Translations under genes and position numbers: made by a program
Part shown: positions 4,734 to 11,307 of the stretch, piece by piece
Position numbering within the stretch: the stretch's first letter is position 1
Layout of the letters: every line of letters starts with the position of its first letter
The notes under the pieces: model-generated
What the model was told of the DNA's origin: nothing
Databases searched by the model: none
The model's input: the letters and a program-made list of their open reading frames with translations, nothing else
NCBI GenBank assembly: GCA_029237755.1
Contig: JAQZBT010000043.1
Location: forward strand, 1-12,960
Direction: 5' to 3'
Length of the DNA stretch: 12,960 nucleotides
From: Candidatus Saccharimonadota bacterium
GTDB lineage: Bacteria; Patescibacteriota; Saccharimonadia; UBA4664

Positions 4734-5759
4734 ATGAAGAGGCGGATACTCGGCATTTTTGCTGTGCTCAGCGCAGGTCTGGGCTGGATGCTGCTCACCG
4801 CCCCCGTCGCCTATGCCGCGCCCGGCGGCTTTCAGGGCAGAGCCACCGTCCAGATTTCACCGGGTGACATTCGTCCCTGTGTCTACACTTTGCTAACGTT
4901 TGCCGGACCCACCCGAACCAGCCTCAATACCGACGGCCGCGGGGACTATAGCACCGGCAGCATCCTTCAGCCCGGAACCTATAACATCGCCGGCACGTGC
5001 AGGATCACCGCTAACGCGGGGCCGCAATTCGCCATCAGAGCCACCGGCACGATTCCGGACGGGGCTATGGTCACCCTCAACATCACGGCAATCAATCCCA
5101 ACGGCAATAACGCCCCGCCGCCGGCTGCCGAGATTCCCAAGGATCCGGACCCCACGTGTAATGCCGGCAAGGGCTGGGACTGGATCATCTGCGGCGGCAT
5201 CCAGACGATGGTCACGTTCATCGACTGGGTCCGTGATGAGATCATCGTTCCGTTCCTGGAAGAGCGGCCCATGGATAAAGACGACCCGGCCGTTGCCCCC
5301 GTCTACAAAATCTGGGAGCATTTCCGCAACGTTGCCAGCCTCTTCTTTATCCTTATCTTCTTCCTCATTATCATCGGTACCGCCATCGGCTGGGACAACT
5401 ATACGGTCAAGAAAGCCCTGCCCCGGCTGGTCATGGGGGCAATACTCATACCCTTCTCCTGGTACTTCTGCGTCGCCGTCGTCGACATTGGCAACGTGCT
5501 GGGCCATGGCCTCGTATCTCGCGGCCGCCGGTGCCATCGCCATGGTCGGCTGGGGCATCGTCATCTCGATGGCCTTAGCTATCCTCGGAGTATTCCTCAC
5601 CCTCGTAATCAGGAAGCTGCTCATCACCCTCCTGATCATCCTCAGCCCCTTCGCCTTCATCTTCTGGATCCTGCCCAATACATCCAAATGGTTTGGCGTC
5701 TGGATGGAAAACTTCGTCAAACTAGTCATGATGTTCCCGATGGTGATGATGCTGTTTGA
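4734..5759 (+). CDS. VirB6-like membrane protein, N-terminal part (frame broken near 5500-5520)
   Basis: The reading frame from the ATG at 4734 encodes a signal peptide (KRRILGIFAVLSAGLGW, cleavage near AYA at about residue 29), an exported beta-rich region of about 150 residues with cysteines, then a CGGIQTMVTFIDWV amphipathic segment, a transmembrane helix (about 200-221, FFILIFFLIII) and another (about 229-256, LVMGAILIPFSWYF). This resembles the start of VirB6/TrbL-like channel proteins of Patescibacteria. After about residue 256 the same frame turns into Arg/His/Pro-rich sequence (GRRCHRHGRLGHRH) that is not membrane-like, and ends at a stop at 5759. The true continuation is in the next frame (feature at 5506-7587). 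The functional protein would be about 950 residues if one base of GGG 5501-5503 were absent. The start is supported by the signal peptide and promoter position. Confidence 0.75.
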   Translation: MKRRILGIFAVLSAGLGWMLLTAPVAYAAPGGFQGRATVQISPGDIRPCVYTLLTFAGPTRTSLNTDGRGDYSTGSILQPGTYNIAGTCRITANAGPQFAIRATGTIPDGAMVTLNITAINPNGNNAPPPAAEIPKDPDPTCNAGKGWDWIICGGIQTMVTFIDWVRDEIIVPFLEERPMDKDDPAVAPVYKIWEHFRNVASLFFILIFFLIIIGTAIGWDNYTVKKALPRLVMGAILIPFSWYFCVAVVDIGNVLGHGLVSRGRRCHRHGRLGHRHLDGLSYPRSIPHPRNQEAAHHPPDHPQPLRLHLLDPAQYIQMVWRLDGKLRQTSHDVPDGDDAV

Positions 5760-7587
5760 AGCCGGTCGCATCTTCGCTCTCGCAGCCGGGGCCTTCACCG
5801 GTAACACGGCCGAAAATACCGTAAGGCCGTTACTGCAGATGGCCGGCTACATCATCCCGCTCTTCGCCATCCCCATGACCTTCAGCTGGGCCGGCAAGGG
5901 ACTGGCCTTCGGGCAGAATGCCGCGAAGAAGGCGACCGGATTTATCGATAAACGTTACGGCAACCACTCCAACTGGGCGCACGATCGCCAGCATACGCGC
6001 GAAGCCGTTAACTCATTGAAGGCAGTCGACTTCTCCCAGAAAGGCTTCGGCGCGGCAGTCAAACGTGGCTTTGCCGCCAAGCGCAGCGGCCAGGCCGGAT
6101 TCTTTGCCCACGCCTCGATGGGCACCAAGAAGGACGAGCAGGGTAACGTCGTTGGCCTGAAAAAGATTCCCGTCGCGTCGTGGTTTGGCATCGGCGCCGA
6201 CGAAGCCACCCGCAATCGTCTTCACAAAACTGCCCAACACACCGTAGATGAGGAGGCTGCCTCAGAGGCCATCGACGAGATGCGGCACAACCAACCCCAG
6301 TCTTCAGCCGATCGCATGCGCAACATCCAGTCAGCCGCCTACAGCAAACTATTTGAGCAGCGCCGCGTAGAAGAGATGCTCGCCACCAAGAACAAGGATG
6401 GCGTGAGCGTCAAAGACATCCCGGTCACCAGCGCAACGACCGAGGACGTCACCAACGCCAAAGCGGAGTATAAAGCCGCCATTCAATCAGGCGATCAGGC
6501 AAGCGTAAAGAAGGCCAACCTGCGGATGATCTCCGCCCTCCAGAACAGCACCGGCGGTATGGACCAGATGGAGGGCATGATCCGGGAAGAGGTCAATAAG
6601 GGCGACGGCGCCAACCAGGCCCGAGTCGCCGCCATCCTCACCCGCCTCGGTTCATCGCAGAGTGGTGTTGACCGGGCAGTAGCCCTGGGCACCGGCTTCG
6701 TCGAACCCGATCCCAACCGTCCCGGGCACTTCATCGGCGGCAACGGTAAGAACGCCGACGGTTCAGACGCCGTACTGGGCGGCCACGACAATGCTATGAC
6801 CAGCAACAAGTGGGCGCCGGCCTGGTCGAGCGGTATGGCTAAGGCCACCGGCCTCGACATCAATAAATCACTCGCCGCCGCCGTCTCCGACATGTCAGCC
6901 GACCAGGTCGCCCGGTCGAGCGCCCCGCAGATGCGACGCGTCATGGCCTACGTGGACCGCAACATGCAACCGGGCGGCGACCCCGAGGTGGCCCAGGCCG
7001 CCCGCACGACCCTCAACGACGCCGTCAGGGCTGTGAAGGAATCGGACCCACTCAAGGCCAAGATTTTGGTCGATACCAGAAACGTCATCGCATCCGCCTC
7101 CGAGTCCGACACTCCGATCATCGATCCGGTGGTCGGGGCCTGGTACCGCTCAACCATCACCGAGCCCTCCCCGCCTCCGGTCGTACCGGAGCAGGTGGCA
7201 CAACAGATCATCCAGGCCACTGGTGGCGATGCGGTTCACTCAGCCCAAATCCACCAGAAGATTACTCAGGAGATGACCGGCACCGACCTGCGCTCGAGCC
7301 AGACCTACACCAACATCGAAAACCATATTCTAGAGAACGGCCCTCTGGCGCCGGAGGACCTGCCCCGGCTGGGCGCACCGGCGGCTCCCGCGCCATTGCC
7401 TGAAGGACACGTCGCTCCAGGGCCGGCCGTGAGCCAGCGCATGGCTCAGCAGTTTAAGCAAAATCTCGACGCCCTCGCCGCAGCCCAGCAGCATTACGCT
7501 ACCAACGAGAGCTATCGCGCCAAGGTGGACTCCGCCTACCAGCGCGACGTCAACATTCCGCCGGCACCGCCTCCTCCTCCCGCTTAG
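5506..7587 (+). CDS. VirB6-like membrane protein, C-terminal part (continues the 4734 gene in another frame)
   Basis: This frame carries membrane helices that continue the VirB6-like protein: AMVGWGIVISMALAILGVFL, LLITLLIILSPFAFIFWIL, a helix around MMFPMVMMLFEAGRIFAL, and MAGYIIPLFAIPMTFSW, all within the first 140 residues. A hydrophilic tail of about 550 residues follows, Ala/Gln/charged-rich and mainly helical in character, ending in a proline run (NIPPAPPPPPA). SPFAFIFWILPNTSKWF is typical of the polytopic domain of these proteins. The frame is open upstream to before 4900, but translation before about 5500 there is a Ser/Pro/Arg-rich shadow of the other frame. ATG 5506 is the first possible start but has no ribosome binding site and would begin inside the channel domain, so this is treated as the second part of one gene. 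The long tail may reach the cytoplasm near VirB4 (inference). Confidence 0.78.
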   Translation: MASYLAAAGAIAMVGWGIVISMALAILGVFLTLVIRKLLITLLIILSPFAFIFWILPNTSKWFGVWMENFVKLVMMFPMVMMLFEAGRIFALAAGAFTGNTAENTVRPLLQMAGYIIPLFAIPMTFSWAGKGLAFGQNAAKKATGFIDKRYGNHSNWAHDRQHTREAVNSLKAVDFSQKGFGAAVKRGFAAKRSGQAGFFAHASMGTKKDEQGNVVGLKKIPVASWFGIGADEATRNRLHKTAQHTVDEEAASEAIDEMRHNQPQSSADRMRNIQSAAYSKLFEQRRVEEMLATKNKDGVSVKDIPVTSATTEDVTNAKAEYKAAIQSGDQASVKKANLRMISALQNSTGGMDQMEGMIREEVNKGDGANQARVAAILTRLGSSQSGVDRAVALGTGFVEPDPNRPGHFIGGNGKNADGSDAVLGGHDNAMTSNKWAPAWSSGMAKATGLDINKSLAAAVSDMSADQVARSSAPQMRRVMAYVDRNMQPGGDPEVAQAARTTLNDAVRAVKESDPLKAKILVDTRNVIASASESDTPIIDPVVGAWYRSTITEPSPPPVVPEQVAQQIIQATGGDAVHSAQIHQKITQEMTGTDLRSSQTYTNIENHILENGPLAPEDLPRLGAPAAPAPLPEGHVAPGPAVSQRMAQQFKQNLDALAAAQQHYATNESYRAKVDSAYQRDVNIPPAPPPPPA

Positions 7588-7723
7588 TCACTTCTAGCGC
7601 TGCCCCCCCCTCTTGGAGACATCTCAGAATTAGCGTAAGCTTTATGTAACTCCTGAGGTGAGTTAATCGAGACTTCGAACGCGAGCAGCGTACGGAGACG
7701 AGTGTTAAACGAGGTGTGTGTCC
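7588..7723 (+). other. Gap between VirB6-like and PrgI-like genes; degenerate motif copy and small hairpin
   Basis: The 136-base gap holds a run of eight C (7603-7610) and ATTAGCGT at 7629-7636. On the minus strand the latter reads TACGCTAATTC, a 9/11 match to the motif at 4711-4721. There is also a 6-base-pair hairpin (TAACTC 7647-7652 with GAGTTA 7660-7665). No convincing -35/-10 pair or terminator was found. GAGGTG at 7711-7716 is the ribosome binding site of the next gene. Confidence 0.4.
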
Positions 7724-8566
7724 TTGGGCCAATATAAGGTCCCCCAAAACGTCGAGGCCGAAGATAAGATCATCGGCCCGCTAACATTCCGCCAATTCGT
7801 CTACGCCCTGATGGGCTTCGGTTGGGCGGCGGTCTGTTTTGCTATCTTTCGCTCTCTACCAGCTGTCATGATCATCATCGGTTTTCCGCCGACGATGCTC
7901 TTCATGTTGCTAGCCTTCTACACCCGTGACGGTCAAAACTTCGAGCAGCTCCTCATCGCCATGGTTGGATTCTTCGCCGCCTCCCGCAAGCGGCTCTGGG
8001 TTAAAGAGGATGTCCTCGAGACCTTCCACGTCACCCCTACCGCCAAAAAGGCCGAAGTCACCCAGCGCGACCCGGCTGTAGTCATCAGCGAGCTGGAAAA
8101 GCTCTCTACCCTCATCGACTCACGCGGCTGGAATAAGCCACCCCAACCCGAAGCCAATCTCGTCCAGCCCGCCATGGCCCAGGAAGACCGCATGGTCGCT
8201 CCACCCCCAGCGCCGCACGCTCCTGACGAACCCAGCACCGACATGCTCGACCTCCAGAAGAGCCCGCTGGCCCAAAACCTGGCCGAGCTACTGCGCCAGG
8301 CCGCCGAGGATGTACGCGAGGAAGCCATGCAGCAGATGGCGGCCAAGCCGGGTCACAAGACCGCATCCGCCCTCGCCGCCGCCCAAGGCGCAAGCATAAG
8401 CGGAGTGACATCAGACAACTCAGGCAATATACTTAAGCTAGCGACACAGAACGACGACCTATCGGTCCAGCAGATTGCAGCGCAAGCCACTCGCATCGCG
8501 CCCGCGCCTGCCGCCCCGGTTGCCGTTCCGCAAGGAGAGGTGGACATACGAGCCAATGGCAGCTGA
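7724..8566 (+). CDS. PrgI family (VirB3-like) protein with long C-terminal tail
   Basis: 280 residues from TTG 7724, giving MGQYKVPQNVEAEDKIIGPL and then FRQFVYALMG, a close fit to the PrgI family start (VPQN, KIIGPLT, RQF). Two transmembrane helices follow (about 27-46 and 48-70). PVP-free basic residues (RKRLW) come at about residue 90, and family similarity ends near 105. The remaining 170 residues are Pro/Ala/Gln-rich with a helical stretch (LAQNLAELLRQAAEDV), longer than typical PrgI proteins of about 100-150. GAGGTG at 7711-7716 is seven bases before TTG 7724 but only one base before the alternative GTG 7718, so TTG is preferred. In T4SS-like systems this small membrane protein works with VirB4 and VirB6 at the inner-membrane platform. 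The gene overlaps the next one by 11 bases. Confidence 0.85.
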   Translation: MGQYKVPQNVEAEDKIIGPLTFRQFVYALMGFGWAAVCFAIFRSLPAVMIIIGFPPTMLFMLLAFYTRDGQNFEQLLIAMVGFFAASRKRLWVKEDVLETFHVTPTAKKAEVTQRDPAVVISELEKLSTLIDSRGWNKPPQPEANLVQPAMAQEDRMVAPPPAPHAPDEPSTDMLDLQKSPLAQNLAELLRQAAEDVREEAMQQMAAKPGHKTASALAAAQGASISGVTSDNSGNILKLATQNDDLSVQQIAAQATRIAPAPAAPVAVPQGEVDIRANGS

Positions 8567-9290
8567 CACTAGTGCCAAAGCTAATAAGAGTACCCAAAGT
8601 ACCCTTCTGATCTCTGAGGTCAAGGATGGTGTGGTGGTAATGCGTGACGGCTCACTCAGAGGCGTCATCCTCGGCAGCGCTATCAACTTTGACCTTATGT
8701 CTACCTCCGAGCAGGAAGGCGTCGAGTTCGCCTACCAGGGTTTCCTCAACTCGATCCACTTCCCGGTGCAAATCGTGGTGAAGAGCCAGAAGATCGACAT
8801 CTCCAAATATATGGAGAAGCTCGACGCCCAGCGCAGCCAACAGCCCAACGAGCTCCTCGGAGCCCTGATGGACGACTACATCGCCAATATCAAGGCGTTG
8901 GTGGAGGAAGTCAACATCATGGACAAGCAGTTCTATATCGTAGTGCCATTCTTCCCTCCGACCATGGAGCAGAAGAAGATCGGCCTCGTCCAAGGCATCA
9001 AGGCCGCCTTCGAGCCCACTCCCGTCATCAATGTTTCCGAAGAAGACTTCCGCAACTACAAGCAGGAGCTGCAGCAGCGCATGTCACTGGTGGCCAACGG
9101 CCTCTCCCAGATGGGCATCCGGGCCATCTCGCTCGGAACTCAGGAACTCGTTGACCTCTTCTATGTCTGGTACAACCCCGACGTCGCCGCCAACCAGAAG
9201 CTCATCGACACCGACCAACTCTCAACGCCAGTAGTCACCAAGGGCGAGGGCCAGGCTCCTAAGGGGCCGCTGCCAGGAGCGCCAGTCTAA
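8556..9290 (+). CDS. TraC-like protein (separate VirB4 N-terminal-type domain)
   Basis: 244 residues from ATG 8556. The in-frame sequence upstream of this is a shadow of the PrgI tail. AAGGAGAGGTGG at 8532-8543 lies upstream at slightly long spacing, and the start overlaps the preceding stop. Seen: a conserved-looking domain about 18-215 beginning LLISEVKDGVVVMRDGSLRGVI, including FDLMSTSEQEGVEFAYQGFL, DISKYMEKLDAQR and FYIVVPFFP. The tail is short and Pro/Gly-rich. No Walker motifs and no signal peptide. This pattern matches the TraC-like proteins found just before VirB4 in Patescibacterial clusters. It resembles the N-terminal part of TraC/VirB4 ATPases (as in the sequence that binds partner proteins at the membrane), here as its own polypeptide. 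Likely cytoplasmic and VirB4-associated. Confidence 0.78.
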   Translation: MAADTSAKANKSTQSTLLISEVKDGVVVMRDGSLRGVILGSAINFDLMSTSEQEGVEFAYQGFLNSIHFPVQIVVKSQKIDISKYMEKLDAQRSQQPNELLGALMDDYIANIKALVEEVNIMDKQFYIVVPFFPPTMEQKKIGLVQGIKAAFEPTPVINVSEEDFRNYKQELQQRMSLVANGLSQMGIRAISLGTQELVDLFYVWYNPDVAANQKLIDTDQLSTPVVTKGEGQAPKGPLPGAPV

Positions 9291-9427
9291 TGCAAGCCTA
9301 CGAGCACTTTATGAGTGATGCCATGCAAGGAGCTGCGAGCACCGTAAGCGAGACGTACTCAAACGTACGTCGAGAGCGGAGCGCAGCGAGTGACGCAGCA
9401 GGTCGCGCTCAGGAAGGGCGAGTCTAA
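9290..9427 (+). CDS. Candidate 45-residue small protein, TAATG-coupled to both neighbours
   Basis: An ATG at 9290-9292 overlaps the TAA of the TraC-like gene (TAATG), and the frame runs exactly to a TAA at 9425-9427 that in turn overlaps the VirB4 ATG (again TAATG). The product is 45 residues, starting MQAYEHFMSDAMQGAAS and ending AQEGRV, hydrophilic, Ala/Arg/Ser/Glu-rich, without a transmembrane segment. Not recognised as any known family. It fills an otherwise 136-base gap and lies in a third frame relative to both neighbours. The same DNA contains a perfect 7-base inverted repeat (GACGTAC 9352-9358, GTACGTC 9365-9371) and looser outer pairing (GCTGCG 9332-9337 with CGCAGC 9382-9387), so an RNA-structure role is the main alternative. 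Confidence 0.45.
   Translation: MQAYEHFMSDAMQGAASTVSETYSNVRRERSAASDAAGRAQEGRV
9352..9371. repeat. Perfect 7-base inverted repeat between TraC-like and VirB4 genes
   Basis: GACGTAC and GTACGTC flank TCAAAC, giving a stable-looking hairpin. It is nested inside a possible outer stem, GCTGCG (9332-9337) with CGCAGC (9382-9387). There is no T run, so no terminator. It could influence translation or mRNA stability upstream of virB4. Confidence 0.5.
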
Positions 9428-11304
9428 TGGCGAAGCAGCAACAGCAACTGACCCAGGAACAGCTCGAGCAGCTTCAGCGGGCTCAGGAGTCCCACGAAGC
9501 CGAGCTCATCTATCGCCAGGGCGTCATCACGATGCGCGACCTCATCGCGCCGCCCTCGCTCGAGATCGAGTCCGGTTACATGCGCCTGGGCAAGAAGTTC
9601 GTCAAGACGATCTACGTCTACGGCTACCCCCGCCAGGTCTTCACCGGCTGGCTGTCACCGATCATCAACCTCGACGAAGTCATCGACATCTCTCTCTTCA
9701 TCTATCCGGTCGAGTCCCGCGTCGTACTCGAGAACCTCAAGCGCAAAATGGGCCAGCTCGAGGCGTCCTATACCATCAACCAGGAGAAGGGCCGCGTTCG
9801 CGACCCCGGACTCGAAGCCGCTATCCAGGACGCCGAGGAACTCCGCGACAAGCTCCAGGTTGGTGAGGAGCGCTTCTTCCGTTTTGGCCTCTATCTCACC
9901 ATGTACGCCGATTCGCTCGACGAGCTCACAACCCTCTCGCGCAAAATCGAAGGCATCTTCGGTACTTCTCTGGTCTACTCCAAGCCCGCCACGATGCAGA
10001 TGGAGCAGGGTTTCAACACCACGACCCCCGTCGCCACCGACCAACTCCAGATCTACCGCAACATGAACACCGGCTCGCTCTCGACCAGCTTCCCCTTCAC
10101 CTCCGCCGAGCTCAGCCGCAACGAGGGCATCCTTTACGGCCTCAACCGTCACAACAACGGCCTCGTCCTCTTCGACCGCTTCTCGCTCGAAAACGCCAAC
10201 ATGGTGGTCTTCGCCAAGTCCGGTGCCGGTAAGTCGTTTGCCATCAAGCTCGAGGCCTTGCGCTCGCTCATGATGGGCGTGGAATGTATCATTATCGACC
10301 CTGAAAACGAGTACCAGACCCTGAGCGAGGCCGTCGGCGGCAGTTACCTCCGCCTGAGTCTCGCGTCCCAAACCCGCATCAATCCCTTTGATCTGCCGCG
10401 CGTCTACGACCAGGACGAAGCTGACAACGCCCTCCAGGCCAACATCATCTCGCTCCACGGCCTCCTGCGCCTCATGATGGGCGGCGCGACCGTGTCGGGC
10501 GGAGCCACGCTCTACGCGCCCCTGACGCCGACCGAGGACGCCGACCTCGACCTTGCCATCATCAACACCTACGCGCGCGCCGGCATCACCAAGGACCCGC
10601 TCACCCACAACGCCACGCCGCCGACCATGAACGATCTCTACAACACGCTGGCGTCCATGACCGGCTCCGGCCCCAGCCTGGCCGCCCGCCTGCGCCAGTA
10701 CACCACCGGTACCTTCTCCGGCATCTTCTCCGAGCAGTCCAACGTCTCACTCGACAACCCCTTCCTGGTCTTCAACATCCGCGACCTCGAAGACGAACTC
10801 CGCCCCGTCGGCATGTACATAGTCCTCAACTACATCTGGAACAAGGTCAAAGCCGACCGCCGCAAGCGCCTCCTGATCGTGGACGAGGCCTGGCAGCTGA
10901 TGAAGTACGACGACTCCGCCGCCTTCATGTTCTCGCTCGCCAAGCGCGCCCGGAAGTACTTCCTCGGCCTCACTACCATCAGCCAGGACGTGGAAGACTT
11001 CCTTAGCAACAAGATGGGCAGGGCCGTCGTCTCCAACTCGTCCCTGCAGCTGTTGCTCAAGCAGGCGCCTTCCGCCGTCGACATCGTCTCAGAAACCTTC
11101 AAGCTCACTAACGAAGAGCGAAACCGCTTAAGCCAGTTCCCGGTAGGCGAGGGGCTCTTCTTCGCCGGTCTCAACCACGTCATCATCCGCATCCTGGCAT
11201 CCGAGACCGAAGCCCAACTAATCTCGACCAACCCCGAAGCCCTAGCCGCCGCCCGGGCTGAGCAGCAAGCCGCCGACCAGGAACGTCAAGGAGGGGCACA
11301 ATAG
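9427..11304 (+). CDS. virB4: VirB4 family T4SS ATPase
   Basis: 625 residues. A Gln-rich N-terminal helix (about 1-30) and a VirB4-type domain up to about 250 (FTGWLSPIINLDEVIDISLFI, ENLKRKMGQLEAS) precede the ATPase domain. Walker A is AKSGAGKS with K269/S270, and the first position of G-x4-GK-S is alanine (A263), a mild departure. Walker B is RLLIVDEAWQ with D486/E487. Between them stand DPENEY (about 297) and INPFDL, and after them TTISQDVEDFL and the arginine-containing ERNRLSQFPVGEG region, all typical of VirB4/TraC ATPases. VirB4 powers subunit handling and transport at the inner face of the membrane. The ATG overlaps the preceding stop (TAATG); AGGAAGGGCGAG just upstream serves as the ribosome site. 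The C-terminus is Gln/Ala-rich. Membership is certain; the transported substrate (pilins, DNA or protein) is not shown by the sequence. Confidence 0.95.
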   Translation: MAKQQQQLTQEQLEQLQRAQESHEAELIYRQGVITMRDLIAPPSLEIESGYMRLGKKFVKTIYVYGYPRQVFTGWLSPIINLDEVIDISLFIYPVESRVVLENLKRKMGQLEASYTINQEKGRVRDPGLEAAIQDAEELRDKLQVGEERFFRFGLYLTMYADSLDELTTLSRKIEGIFGTSLVYSKPATMQMEQGFNTTTPVATDQLQIYRNMNTGSLSTSFPFTSAELSRNEGILYGLNRHNNGLVLFDRFSLENANMVVFAKSGAGKSFAIKLEALRSLMMGVECIIIDPENEYQTLSEAVGGSYLRLSLASQTRINPFDLPRVYDQDEADNALQANIISLHGLLRLMMGGATVSGGATLYAPLTPTEDADLDLAIINTYARAGITKDPLTHNATPPTMNDLYNTLASMTGSGPSLAARLRQYTTGTFSGIFSEQSNVSLDNPFLVFNIRDLEDELRPVGMYIVLNYIWNKVKADRRKRLLIVDEAWQLMKYDDSAAFMFSLAKRARKYFLGLTTISQDVEDFLSNKMGRAVVSNSSLQLLLKQAPSAVDIVSETFKLTNEERNRLSQFPVGEGLFFAGLNHVIIRILASETEAQLISTNPEALAAARAEQQAADQERQGGAQ

Positions 11305-11307
11305 GCC

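Noticed and set aside
4900..5500. Upstream extension of the second VirB6 frame as a real N-terminus
   Set aside because: The translation is Ser/Pro/Arg-rich without helices, while the other frame encodes a signal peptide and transmembrane segments. It is an out-of-frame shadow that happens to lack stops.
4893..5807. Minus-strand reading frame of 304 codons opposite the VirB6-like gene
   Set aside because: Antisense shadow: the plus strand has signal peptide and membrane helices here, and the minus product has no coherent features.
7603..7610. Run of eight C as a phase-variation tract
   Set aside because: It is in the gap between genes and outside any predicted promoter spacer, so there is no clear way for length change to switch a gene.
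8394..8402. GCATAAGCG, a nine-base match to the candidate operator
   Set aside because: It lies inside the PrgI-like coding tail, away from any promoter, and extends no further. It is treated as chance.
9655..10608. Long minus-strand reading frame of 317 codons opposite virB4
   Set aside because: It lies entirely within the VirB4 coding region, its Val/Gly/Glu-rich translation is typical of the antisense of a GC-rich gene, and it shows no motifs.
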